DNA from: Pseudomonas graminis
Lineage (GTDB): Bacteria; Pseudomonadota; Gammaproteobacteria; Pseudomonadales; Pseudomonadaceae
NCBI RefSeq assembly: GCF_001705435.1
Contig: NZ_MDEN01000062.1
Coordinates: 124,001 to 188,000, forward strand
Direction: 5' to 3'
Length of the DNA stretch: 64,000 nucleotides
Made by a program: the position numbers and the translations under genes. Positions 44,803-53,363 of this stretch are shown here, in pieces; position 1 is the stretch's first letter, and every line of letters starts with the position of its first letter. Under the pieces are notes generated by a model. It saw only the letters and a list, made by a program, of their open reading frames with translations, did no database searches and was not told where the DNA came from.

Positions 44803-45821
44803 CCGATCCTCTGCAAACAGATCCCGATGGACAAGCGCTCGTTGCTCCCCCCGACGATGACCCGCCCAGCGATTTCACCTACTACGCCTTCGCTCAGTCG
44901 AAAAATCGTGAACCCGCTCGCCTGTCGGCCCCATCGGCCTTCAGCACAATGCCCGACGTTCTCGCAGGCCGTTACTGCATTGAGCGACTGCTTGGCGCCG
45001 GCGGCATGGGAGCCGTCTACCGCGCCCGCGATTTGCTCGCCCAGCAGTACGGCGATCCCGACCCGTATGTCGCGCTCAAGGTCCTCAATGAGGACTTCGC
45101 CGAATCGCCAGACGCCAGCGCCGTGCTCTACAGCGAGTTTTGCCTGACCCGCTACCTGCGGCATGACAACGTGCTGCGTGTGCACGGATTTCACGTCGAC
45201 ACCGCCTGCGAGCGCGCCTTCATCACGATGGAACTGATGCGAGGTCTGACGCTGGACCAACTTCTTTGCGAGCGGCCTCTGGGGCTGCCGTGGCAAGAAC
45301 TGCGGCAGATCGTGCTGCCGTTGCTGGACGCCCTGGCTTACGCCCACGGCTGCGGTGTTATTCACGGGGATGTGAAACCGAGCAACGTCATGCTCAGCGA
45401 GAACGGCGTGCGCCTGTTCGACTTCGGCCTTGGCAGGGCCGAGGAGGGCGTACTGCCCGGCCTGCCACACCTGAGCCGCGAGCGCTTCAACGCCTGGACT
45501 CCGGGCTACGCCGCACCTGAGCTGCTTGAATACGGGCAGCTTTCGGCAAGCGCTGACATCTACGCGGTCGCGTGTGTGATCTACGAACTGGCAAGCGGCA
45601 AACATCCCTTTCGCCACCTGCCCTCGACCCAGGCACGGGATGAACACCTCCACGTCGGCTTGCAGGCGCCAGCCCGTCTACCAAAACGTTGCTGGCCTGC
45701 CTTGCGAACCGCCCTCGCATTTGACACCGGTGACCGCGCGATAACGGCCGGGCAAATGCGAGACGCGTTCACCGGTTCCTCGTCCTGGCCGTGGTACAGG
45801 AAGATCCGCCCATCCTGGTGA
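44799..45821 (+). CDS. ppkA: T6SS Ser/Thr protein kinase (PpkA/Stk1)
   Basis: A 340-residue eukaryotic-like kinase. The glycine loop is LLGAGGMGAVYRARD, the ATP lysine is in YVALKVLNED, the catalytic loop reads HGDVKPSNVML and the metal loop DFGLG. A short N-terminal part precedes it. There is no obvious extracellular domain or membrane segment, so this is the cytosolic Stk1-like form. It would phosphorylate Fha to trigger assembly. It is the last gene of the tss operon, and its stop is followed by a REPIN. Confidence 0.94.
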   Translation: MTDPLQTDPDGQALVAPPDDDPPSDFTYYAFAQSKNREPARLSAPSAFSTMPDVLAGRYCIERLLGAGGMGAVYRARDLLAQQYGDPDPYVALKVLNEDFAESPDASAVLYSEFCLTRYLRHDNVLRVHGFHVDTACERAFITMELMRGLTLDQLLCERPLGLPWQELRQIVLPLLDALAYAHGCGVIHGDVKPSNVMLSENGVRLFDFGLGRAEEGVLPGLPHLSRERFNAWTPGYAAPELLEYGQLSASADIYAVACVIYELASGKHPFRHLPSTQARDEHLHVGLQAPARLPKRCWPALRTALAFDTGDRAITAGQMRDAFTGSSSWPWYRKIRPSW

Positions 45822-45853
45822 CGCCATCACGTGCGCGGTGCGAGATCCAACGC

Positions 45854-45944
45854 CTTCCCGGCTAAAGCCGGTCCTATTAATACCGCACGCGGTGTGTCAG
45901 GTGGGACGCGCTCGTATTGTAGGACCGGCTTCAGCCGGGAAGGG
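45854..45944. repeat. REPIN (two REP elements in inverted orientation)
   Basis: CCTTCCCGGCTAAAGCCGGT (45854) and GGACCGGCTTCAGCCGGGAA (from 45922) face each other about 47 bp apart. It is the same REP family as at 21511 and 50491. Confidence 0.85.
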
Positions 45945-46212
45945 GTCGGCTTGAACGCTCTCAATCTCGCGGTGGGGCACCTTCGGTAAAGCACTTCTCC
46001 ACTGATCAGGTAAAAACCCGCCGAGAATGCCGAAATAGAGCCCTTTCCACAAAAAAAGCAGATTTATTTTCATGAATAAACCGCAACCCCTGACCGCCCG
46101 GTCCCTCTGCCCCTCAGGCGATACAACCGGGCACGTTGTCGCACCCAAGCCAGCGCCACGCGGTTGAGCTTAATCGTTTCATCTGTCATAAAAGAGGGGC
46201 TACGGGCTCGAA

Positions 46213-46232
46213 AATCTAGAAAAACATAGATT
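46213..46232. promoter_or_regulatory. 20-bp palindrome upstream of the polyol MFS gene
   Basis: AATCTA-GAAAAACA-TAGATT has perfect 6-bp arms. It lies about 170 bp before the transporter start and could be an operator for an unlinked regulator. Confidence 0.4.
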
Positions 46233-46400
46233 AATGGGTCGACGATAGCGGCTTTCACGTCCGACCCCCGCGCGCTACCCATAAGCCAGTTTTGCTCGCT
46301 GCCCGAAGCGGAAATCTGTGCACCCCACCTGCCTTCCAACCTCATCGAGGCCATTCATTCGGCGCGCCCAAGCGTCATGCATCAAAAAAGGAACGGAAAA

Positions 46401-47759
46401 TTGAGCGATCAATCCACTCCGAACACTCCACTCTCACGATTCTGCGACAAAGTGGGTATTCCCTATCCCATGTTCTGGGGCTTTGTCGGCCTGCTGATCT
46501 TCATGATCGGCGATGGCGTAGAACTCGGCTACCTCTCGCCCTTCCTCAGTGATCGCGGCATGCCCGATGACGAAATCGCCATGATCTTCACCACCTACGG
46601 CATCACGGTCGGCATTTCATCGTGGCTCGCCGGTGCGCTTTCCAACCTCTGGGGCCCGAAACGGGTGATGTTCCTGGGGCTGATCATCTGGAGCGTGTTT
46701 GAAGTGCTCTTCCTGATCTACGGCCTGCAGGAGTTGAGCTACTCGATGATTCTGCTGACCTACGGTCTGCGCGGCTTCGGTTATCCGCTGTTCGCTTACG
46801 GCTTCCTGGTCTGGATCGCCGCTTCCACACCATCCCGCAAAATGGGCATGGCCGTGGGTTGGTTCTGGGTCGCTTACGCTGCAGGCTTGCCGATGCTCGG
46901 CTCTCTGGTGGCGAGCGCCGCGATCCCGCTGATCGGCGCGCTGCAAACTTTCTGGTTGTCCTTTGCCCTGGTGGTCATCGGCGGTGCGATTGGTTTGATC
47001 GGGATGCGCGAAGCCCACGGCATGCGTCGACTCGCCCCCGAGGGTGAGCGGCCGATGGTGTCGATGGCCAAGAACATCACCATCATGTGGACGCGTCCGA
47101 AAGTGTCACTGGCCGCCCTTGTCCGGGTGATCAACACCTCGTCGATGTTCGGTTTTCTGGTGGTCATGCCCGGCTTCTTCATGCACACCGTGGGCTTCAC
47201 CCTGGAAGAGTGGCTGCGCCTGCTGACCATCGTCTTTGTGTTCAACATCATCGGCAATCTGAGCTCCAGCGTGATCAGCACGAAGATCGGCTATCGCAAT
47301 ACGATCCTGTGGTTTGGCGCAGTGGGCAGCACGATCAGCACGCCGTTGTTCTTCTTCATGCCACAAGCGTTTCCCCACGACTTCCTCATCGCTTCCATCT
47401 TCGGCGCGTTCTACGGCCTGACGTTGGCGTGTTTTGTGCCGCTGTCGGCGCTTGCACCAGCGTTGGCGCCTAATAACAAGGCCGCTGCGTTGTCGGTGCT
47501 GAGCCTGGGTGCAGGTGCGTCGACATGGGTAGGCCCGGCGGTGGTCGCGATTTTCAATGAGAGTTACGGCATTGAAGGCGTGGTCTGGGCATTCTGCGGC
47601 TTATACGCGCTGAGCGCCGTGATGACCGCATTCCTGAAAGATCCGGAGCCTGTGCATGACCCGATCCTGATCAAGATCAAGCGCCGCATCAAAGTGTTCG
47701 CGCCGCGTCTGGATTATCGGTGGGCCCATGCGGAAGACCCGAACAAAGACGTGAGCTGA
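46401..47759 (+). CDS. MFS polyol transporter (RbtT/DalT/CsbX-like)
   Basis: A major facilitator with 12 membrane segments that resembles ribitol/arabinitol transporters, seen in PYPMFWGFVGLLIFMIGDGV and LSDRGMPDDEIAMIFTTYG. I chose a TTG at 46401 because AAGGA lies eight bases upstream; an ATG at 46377 adds eight residues but has no Shine-Dalgarno. That gives about 452 residues. No polyol dehydrogenase or kinase gene is adjacent, so the substrate may differ. The loop 2-3 motif is seen at LSNLWGPKRVMF. Confidence 0.8.
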   Translation: MSDQSTPNTPLSRFCDKVGIPYPMFWGFVGLLIFMIGDGVELGYLSPFLSDRGMPDDEIAMIFTTYGITVGISSWLAGALSNLWGPKRVMFLGLIIWSVFEVLFLIYGLQELSYSMILLTYGLRGFGYPLFAYGFLVWIAASTPSRKMGMAVGWFWVAYAAGLPMLGSLVASAAIPLIGALQTFWLSFALVVIGGAIGLIGMREAHGMRRLAPEGERPMVSMAKNITIMWTRPKVSLAALVRVINTSSMFGFLVVMPGFFMHTVGFTLEEWLRLLTIVFVFNIIGNLSSSVISTKIGYRNTILWFGAVGSTISTPLFFFMPQAFPHDFLIASIFGAFYGLTLACFVPLSALAPALAPNNKAAALSVLSLGAGASTWVGPAVVAIFNESYGIEGVVWAFCGLYALSAVMTAFLKDPEPVHDPILIKIKRRIKVFAPRLDYRWAHAEDPNKDVS

Positions 47760-47833
47760 TTCCGGTGGGCGCGCCGCGCGCCAGTCATGAAGGGCTCGAC
47801 TGACGCGCCGCGCACCTCAGCGCGGCAGACGAA

Positions 47834-50263
47834 TCAATCGACGACTGCCGGCGGCTGCTCCTTGCCCAGGCCGTCATTAATCAACACCATGCTCTGCGGT
47901 GCAGACAGCGCAATGCCCATCTCCCGCAAGCGGCCCAGCACGGTAAACAACAGGTCGCTACGCGCACCGCCCACCGAACGCGGGCTGTTGACGAAACCGC
48001 TCGCGCTGATGATCAGGCCCGTGTTGGTCAGGTCTTTGAAGGTGACCGACGGCGCTGGCGTATCGAGTATGGCTTCGTGCTCGGTGAAAGCCTGCAACAG
48101 CAATTCGCGGATCTGCAAGACATCCGTTTCCAGCGGCAGCGTTAGGGAAATCCCGACTACGCCCAACGCATTGCCCATGGTCACGTTGCGCACGTTCTGG
48201 GTAATGAACTGTGAGTTCGGCACAATCACCGTGGAGCGGTCGGACATCTGGATTTCGGTGGCACGCACGTTGATCCGGCGGATATCGCCCTCGACCCCCG
48301 CCAGGCTCACCCAGTCTCCGACCTTGACTGGCCGCTCGGTCAGCAGAATCAAGCCCGAGATGAAGTTCTGCACGATGGCCTGCAGACCAAAACCGATCCC
48401 CACCGACAGCGCACTCACGACCCACGTCAGGTTCGTCAGGCTGATGTGCAGGGTGGACATCACCACCGCAATCACCAGCACAAAGCCGATATAGCCGATC
48501 AGGGTCACCAGGGAGGCCTGCATGCCGGCGTCCATGTTGGTTTCCGGCAGCAGGCGTTCGCCGAACCAGTCCTTGAGCACGCGCACGCCAAACAGGCCGG
48601 CGACCAGGCAGCCCAGTGCCATGAGAATGTCGCTTGGGACGATGTTCAGGGCGCCCAGGGATTTGTCGGTGACTTCCATGCGGGTGAAGCTTTCGAGCAG
48701 CTCACCGGGACTTGAGCCCGACGGCAGGAAGGCCAGCAGCACCGCGGCCAGCAACAGCAAACTCCGGCCAACGCCCGCCAGAACGGTGCTCGCCTGGGCC
48801 TGATGGCGAGGGGACAGGCCAAGTGCCGAACCCAGCGCCATGCCGCCGGGTTGCTTGGGCGACAGCAGGGTTTCGCAGACGTCGCCGAAGAACGCAACCA
48901 GCAGGTAGGCGGTTGACGCCACCACGCTCATCCACAACAGCTTGACGGCGAGGAAGTAGGCCAGGGTCAGGTAGCCGCTCAGCAGCGCCAGCAGGCTCAA
49001 GCCGACCCAGACGGCGACCACGAAGGGAATCAACCCGGCGAGGCCGCCCGGACGTTCGATGGCACAGCGGCGACGGGTGCGGCGGTAGCGCACCAGGCCG
49101 AAGAAAAACACCAGCGAAACGGCCAGTGCGGTCAGGCCGTTGACCGCCACGGTCAGCGCGAGGCTGCTGGCAATGACACTGTTGATGCGTTCCTGGGTGC
49201 CGATGATCATCAATGCCAGGGCCAGCACGGCCGGGAAACGGCCCATGGCGGTGGCGATTTCGTCAGGAATGTTGGGCAGGCGCCACGAGGGGTGCGGCAG
49301 CATCAGCAACGCGCGGCCCAGGCCGACGATGAAGGCGCAGAAGGTGATCAGCGTTTGCAGTTGGTCGAGCAGGTTGACCACGTCGTTGCTGAGCACCGCA
49401 TTACTGACGATGCCCCACCGCAGCAAGGACGTAGCGGCGGTGATCGTCACCACTGTCGACAGCCCGACCGCCAGTGCCAGGGCGCTGCGGCGCAGGCGAC
49501 CTTCGGGCAGCCAGCGCACCATCAGGCGGATCAACAGGCTCTCCAGCAGGCGGCGCACCACCACCCAGATCAACAGCGCGCCGATCACCACGCTGGCAAA
49601 CAGCAGGCGGTTGCCGGGCGCCAGGGCGCTGGTGAAGACGCTGCGGACGTCGTCCAGCAGGCCGTTCATGCGCCTCAGATCGTCATCGGTCGGGCGAATC
49701 AGGGTCGACCAGAATGCCGAACTGAGGGGGCTTGCCGTGCGGGTGCTGATCTGGGAATCGAACAGGCTGCGGCGCAGGCTGAAGATCTGTGTGGCGAGGT
49801 CCCGTGCCGACTGACTCAAGGTATTGGTCTGCCGCTCGTCGCTGACCAGCGCGTTTTTCTGGGCGGTCAAGGTCTTGCGCTGGCTGGTCAGGGTGGGCGC
49901 TTCGTCCGGTTGCACCGGGCCGAGGATGTTCAGCTGATCGTTGAGGTGCTCAATGTCGACTGCCTGCTTGGCGATCAGGTCATCGGCTTGCTTCTGCACC
50001 TGCAGCGCGGCCTGACGCAGGCTCGAAAGCAAATCGTCATTGGCGCTGACGGTGACTTTTTGCCGGATCTGGTCGAGCTGCTCGCTCAGGTCATCCAGGC
50101 TCGGGGCCTCGGCTTCCGGCGTCACATTGGCTTGGCTGGCGGGCTGTGTTGTGGCTTGCGGCGCGACCTGCGCCGCCGCAGCCTGTGCGAAAGCTGGCAC
50201 GGTGATGCACAGCAGCAGCGCGAGCACCCCGGCGTAGAAACGGTTCAACGTGGCGTGTTGCAT
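47834..50263 (-). CDS. DUF3772/MscS mechanosensitive channel
   Basis: An 809-residue channel. A signal peptide (MQHATLNRFYAGVLALLLCI up to AFA) is followed by a periplasmic coiled-coil part (DUF3772, about 55-210). About ten membrane segments lie from 225 to 560. A C-terminal MscS domain has SVGIGFGLQAIVQNFISGLI and PVKVGDWVSLAGVEGDI, then TVIVPNSQF. It belongs to the large MscK-like type with a long sensory N-terminus. It opens under membrane tension to relieve osmotic shock. It is transcribed alone, convergent with the MFS gene. Confidence 0.93.
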   Translation of the reverse strand: MQHATLNRFYAGVLALLLCITVPAFAQAAAAQVAPQATTQPASQANVTPEAEAPSLDDLSEQLDQIRQKVTVSANDDLLSSLRQAALQVQKQADDLIAKQAVDIEHLNDQLNILGPVQPDEAPTLTSQRKTLTAQKNALVSDERQTNTLSQSARDLATQIFSLRRSLFDSQISTRTASPLSSAFWSTLIRPTDDDLRRMNGLLDDVRSVFTSALAPGNRLLFASVVIGALLIWVVVRRLLESLLIRLMVRWLPEGRLRRSALALAVGLSTVVTITAATSLLRWGIVSNAVLSNDVVNLLDQLQTLITFCAFIVGLGRALLMLPHPSWRLPNIPDEIATAMGRFPAVLALALMIIGTQERINSVIASSLALTVAVNGLTALAVSLVFFFGLVRYRRTRRRCAIERPGGLAGLIPFVVAVWVGLSLLALLSGYLTLAYFLAVKLLWMSVVASTAYLLVAFFGDVCETLLSPKQPGGMALGSALGLSPRHQAQASTVLAGVGRSLLLLAAVLLAFLPSGSSPGELLESFTRMEVTDKSLGALNIVPSDILMALGCLVAGLFGVRVLKDWFGERLLPETNMDAGMQASLVTLIGYIGFVLVIAVVMSTLHISLTNLTWVVSALSVGIGFGLQAIVQNFISGLILLTERPVKVGDWVSLAGVEGDIRRINVRATEIQMSDRSTVIVPNSQFITQNVRNVTMGNALGVVGISLTLPLETDVLQIRELLLQAFTEHEAILDTPAPSVTFKDLTNTGLIISASGFVNSPRSVGGARSDLLFTVLGRLREMGIALSAPQSMVLINDGLGKEQPPAVVD

Positions 50264-50717
50264 TCGGGTTCCTTTGGGGCGTTAACCGGTTTTACGATCT
50301 GATCGTCTGGCGCAGGTCTTGAACGGCAGGCAGGGGCTCTCGACACGTTCGTGCGCGCGGGGGCGGATCATAGCAAGTATTGGGTCAGGACGGCTCGGCC
50401 CACTGCGCGAGACCTGCGTTCGGCCTGCACCCACGTCGCGTTTGGCGGTGTCTGGGATTTTTGCGTAGGAAAATCAAAAGCAGATCAAAAGCTTCCCGGC
50501 TAAAGCCGGTCCCACAGACAGAGCCGGTCCCACTGGATTCACCCGCGGCTGTTAGTGGGACCGGCTTCAGCCGGGAAGGGGCCCTTTCAAGTACCACGGC
50601 TAACCGATACCCACCGCCCCTTCAGGTCATGTGATATTCACACTGTGCGGTACATGATCGTGTGCGTTGTATCAACAAGGCCCGCCGATTGGGCCTCATC
50701 AATCAAGAGGTAGCAGG
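50264..50717. other. Intergenic region with REPIN
   Basis: This stretch separates the divergent channel and endonuclease genes. Apart from the REPIN (50491-50580) I see no gene or clear promoter motif. The part next to the nuclease (50640-50700) has AAGAGG as a ribosome site. Confidence 0.5.
50491..50580. repeat. REPIN with extra internal REP-like piece
   Basis: GCTTCCCGGCTAAAGCCGGT (50491) and GGGACCGGCTTCAGCCGGGA (to about 50580) are in inverted orientation. Between them lies a third partial copy (GAGCCGGTCCCACTGG, 50521-50536), perhaps from a duplication. Confidence 0.85.
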
Positions 50718-51662
50718 ATGCCGACACATAACGCTCAGGTGAATCTCGCCCATCGCCCCCGTCTTGCTGATCTTCAGCCCATCACGGCCGGCCCGTCATC
50801 CCATGCCACCGCGCTGCGATCAAGCCCTCAAGGGCGGGTCACGCCGGCGTCGCGACTGGAAGGCCGGTCAGGCTACAGCGATGAATTTCTCGGGGAGTTC
50901 GTGGTGCCGTGGCCAACGGTATCCACGCCTGACGATGTGTACCTCCTGGGCAACCCGGGCAATCGTCTGGATTACACCCACTTCTCCATCAGCATGTCGC
51001 GCAGCCGGCGCATCGCGCTGTACGTCGGCGTGAACATCGAGGGGGGCAGCAGCGTCGAGATCGTGCGGAGTCAGGACGCCTGGGCCTACGACGGCCGGCT
51101 GCCGGTCGAGGCGCAGATTGGCGACGATCTGTACCGCGACAACCTGCTGGATCGCGGCCATCTGGTTCGCAGGCAGGACCCCAACTGGGGCGCCGAGGCG
51201 CAGACCGCCAATCAGGACACCTTCCATTTCACCAACTGCTCGCCGCAGATGTCTGCCTTCAACCAGAAAACCTGGCTGGAGCTCGAAGACTTCATCCTGG
51301 AAAACACCCGCCGCTGGAAGGAGCGCGCCACGGTTTTCACCGGACCGGTCCTGCGCAGTGACGACCCGCTGTACCGGGGCGTGCAAATTCCCAGAGCCTT
51401 CTGGAAAGTCGTCGCGTTCCTCGGCGATGACGGCACACCGTCGGCCAGCGCGTACCTGATCGACCAGACCCGCGAGCTGGGCAAGCTGGAACTGGTCTTT
51501 GGTGCACTGAGGACCTATCGACGCAGCGTCGTGCAGATCGAGCAGCTCACCGGCATCAGCTTCGGTGAGCTGGCGCGGTATGACGGGTTTTCCAATGAAG
51601 AACAGCTCACCGGCACCCGCATCGAGGCACTGATCCAGCGGCCGGAGGACATTCGGCTTTAG
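50718..51662 (+). CDS. DNA/RNA non-specific endonuclease
   Basis: A 314-residue protein from the ATG at 50718 (MPTHNAQVNLAHRPRL), with AGAGG seven bases upstream. The nuclease domain is recognised by the catalytic DRGHLVRRQDPNWG (DRGH motif, about 155-168), the metal-binding Asn in FTNCSPQMSAFNQ and the CSP..NQ.W..LE pattern. It has no signal peptide or membrane segment, which is unusual, because most members are secreted. No immunity-like gene follows on the same strand. It could act inside the cell or be exported by another route. Active-site residues look intact. Confidence 0.88.
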   Translation: MPTHNAQVNLAHRPRLADLQPITAGPSSHATALRSSPQGRVTPASRLEGRSGYSDEFLGEFVVPWPTVSTPDDVYLLGNPGNRLDYTHFSISMSRSRRIALYVGVNIEGGSSVEIVRSQDAWAYDGRLPVEAQIGDDLYRDNLLDRGHLVRRQDPNWGAEAQTANQDTFHFTNCSPQMSAFNQKTWLELEDFILENTRRWKERATVFTGPVLRSDDPLYRGVQIPRAFWKVVAFLGDDGTPSASAYLIDQTRELGKLELVFGALRTYRRSVVQIEQLTGISFGELARYDGFSNEEQLTGTRIEALIQRPEDIRL

Positions 51663-51761
51663 GTTGACGCTGCGGCTTTATTGGCCACGGGGCCTCGGGC
51701 CTTTGCGCCGAGGCCTTTCAGCGCAACGTCCAGCCGGGCGACCTGGCGCGGCGCCCGGCTC

Positions 51762-53360
51762 TCAGGCGCCTTGGGTCAACAGTGTGCCGGGCATGTTTTG
51801 TTGCACATACAGGATCAGACCCACCATGAAGAGGCAGAACAGCCACTGCAGCACACTGATCCCGGCGATCCGGTAGATCGCCTGCAAGGGCCGGCGCCAG
51901 CGGTATTGGCGATCCACCGGCGCCGCGCGTCCAGGTTGCAGTTTGCCGATCAGGCCGGTGACCACAAAGGTGACCACGCCCAGCAGTCCCAGCCATTTCC
52001 AGAGAATGAAGGCCACGGCCAGCATGGGTACGCTGTTGCGGATCACCAGATGCCGCCGATCCCGCGTCAGTTGGTGGCGTGCGCACCAGGCGCTGACGCG
52101 TTGATCAAGGTCGTAGAAGGGTTCCGTGAAGGTGACCCAATGCTCAAGCAACCATTTGCCCATATACGCGCTGAGCACCCCAAGCAATATCAGGATCGGC
52201 GACATGATCACCATGACCGGGAGCTCGGCGGGGTGCAGGCCATTCATGCCGAGGGCGAGGGTAATCGTCATGGCGGCGCAGGCCCGCTTCATGACGTGCT
52301 GAGGACGTTCGTGCCCTACCAGTGCTTTCCAGAACCACGGATTGTGGTCCGGGAACCGCTTTGGCCAGTCGGGAAACCGCGTGATGAACGCCTGGGATAA
52401 TTGTTCGCAAGCCTGCCAGTCAGCCTCGGTGAATGTCGCGGCGCGCGCCTGAAGGCGTTCCGCAGACGAACCGGTCAGGAACAGCGCAGCCGCATTGGCA
52501 GAGGGGGCCGGATGCTGCTCGCCCAGACGCGCCAGCGCCCGCAGTTCGCCGAGCCATTTCTTCTCTTCATTGCGGGTGAGCAGGGTGTGCCATTGCTCAT
52601 CGACGACGGGAACAACCGCTGATTCGGTGTCCCAGCCGAACAGCTGCCGCACCCTTTCAAACAACCCCGGCGACCAGTTTCCGTGGTTGAAAAACAGGTC
52701 CAGCACCTGCACCTGAAGCGTCTGGCGGCGGGCTAAATCGCCCAGCCAGCCTTGTCGACAGTGGTGCTCGAGGCAGTCGATGAAGCGGGTTTCGTCGCCG
52801 GCGGCCATGTACTGCTCCAGCCTGTGGTACAGCCCCAGGGAGAGCAAATGGCCCAGCCGCTCCTGATCGGATTGCCGAGGACGAACCTGCTGCCAGGGGG
52901 TCAGCCACTGGCGGGTTTCCAGGCCCCATCGCAAGAGGTTCGGGCTGGCGTCTGGCGCTTGCACGCAACGCACGAACAGCAAGGCTTCGACGGTCGCTTC
53001 GATGCCTTTTGCGACGGCTTCAGTCCAGCAGTGGTCAACGGCATCGTCGTTGAAATGTTCGAGCAGCTCGGCGGCCTGCTCCTGTGCGGAACGCACCACT
53101 GGCCGAGTGACCGGCGCAGGCCTTTGCACCAGAGGCGCTGCCGAAGTCTGTACAAACGAAGCGTCACCACCAACGCCATCGTCGCCCTCGCGGGCCAGCT
53201 GCAACGCGCGTTCGTAGGCTTCACGCAGTTGCTGAAACGCGATGGGGTCTTCGTCCGGGCGGGTGACCTTCAGCAGTCTGGCGTATTGGCGTTTGACGCT
53301 GCGCTCATCGGAGCGGGCAGGGAGGTCGAGAATTGTCCAGCAATCGAACGTCGCGTCCAT
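51762..53360 (-). CDS. Membrane-anchored J-domain protein
   Basis: A 532-residue protein. The N-terminal J-like domain (about 5-55) has WTILDLPARSDERSVKRQYA and the loop VTRPDEDPIAFQQLREAYE, with RPD where canonical J-domains have HPD. A middle helical region (100-330) follows, and about four membrane segments lie in the C-terminal part (from 360). The gene begins three bases after the Hsp70 (HscC) stop, so the two are made together. It resembles the DjlB/DjlC co-chaperones of HscC in E. coli, which differ in details. Confidence 0.85.
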   Translation of the reverse strand: MDATFDCWTILDLPARSDERSVKRQYARLLKVTRPDEDPIAFQQLREAYERALQLAREGDDGVGGDASFVQTSAAPLVQRPAPVTRPVVRSAQEQAAELLEHFNDDAVDHCWTEAVAKGIEATVEALLFVRCVQAPDASPNLLRWGLETRQWLTPWQQVRPRQSDQERLGHLLSLGLYHRLEQYMAAGDETRFIDCLEHHCRQGWLGDLARRQTLQVQVLDLFFNHGNWSPGLFERVRQLFGWDTESAVVPVVDEQWHTLLTRNEEKKWLGELRALARLGEQHPAPSANAAALFLTGSSAERLQARAATFTEADWQACEQLSQAFITRFPDWPKRFPDHNPWFWKALVGHERPQHVMKRACAAMTITLALGMNGLHPAELPVMVIMSPILILLGVLSAYMGKWLLEHWVTFTEPFYDLDQRVSAWCARHQLTRDRRHLVIRNSVPMLAVAFILWKWLGLLGVVTFVVTGLIGKLQPGRAAPVDRQYRWRRPLQAIYRIAGISVLQWLFCLFMVGLILYVQQNMPGTLLTQGA

Positions 53361-53363
53361 GGG

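Larger units (their letters stand above)
45822..46400. other. Intergenic region between T6SS operon and polyol MFS gene
   Basis: It contains a REPIN (45854-45944), two palindromes (46063-46080 TTTATT-TTCATG-AATAAA, and 46213-46232) and an AT-richer part from 46010. No gene is visible. The T6SS operon probably ends at the REPIN. Confidence 0.6.

Noticed and set aside
45822..46376. Search for an effector/immunity pair or VgrG after ppkA
   Set aside because: The stretch contains only a REPIN and short palindromes, and no supported ORF.
48214..48425. Long frames antisense to the MscS channel and to most other genes
   Set aside because: High GC gives long shadow frames. They lack ribosome sites and conserved motifs, while the genes on the other strand are clear.
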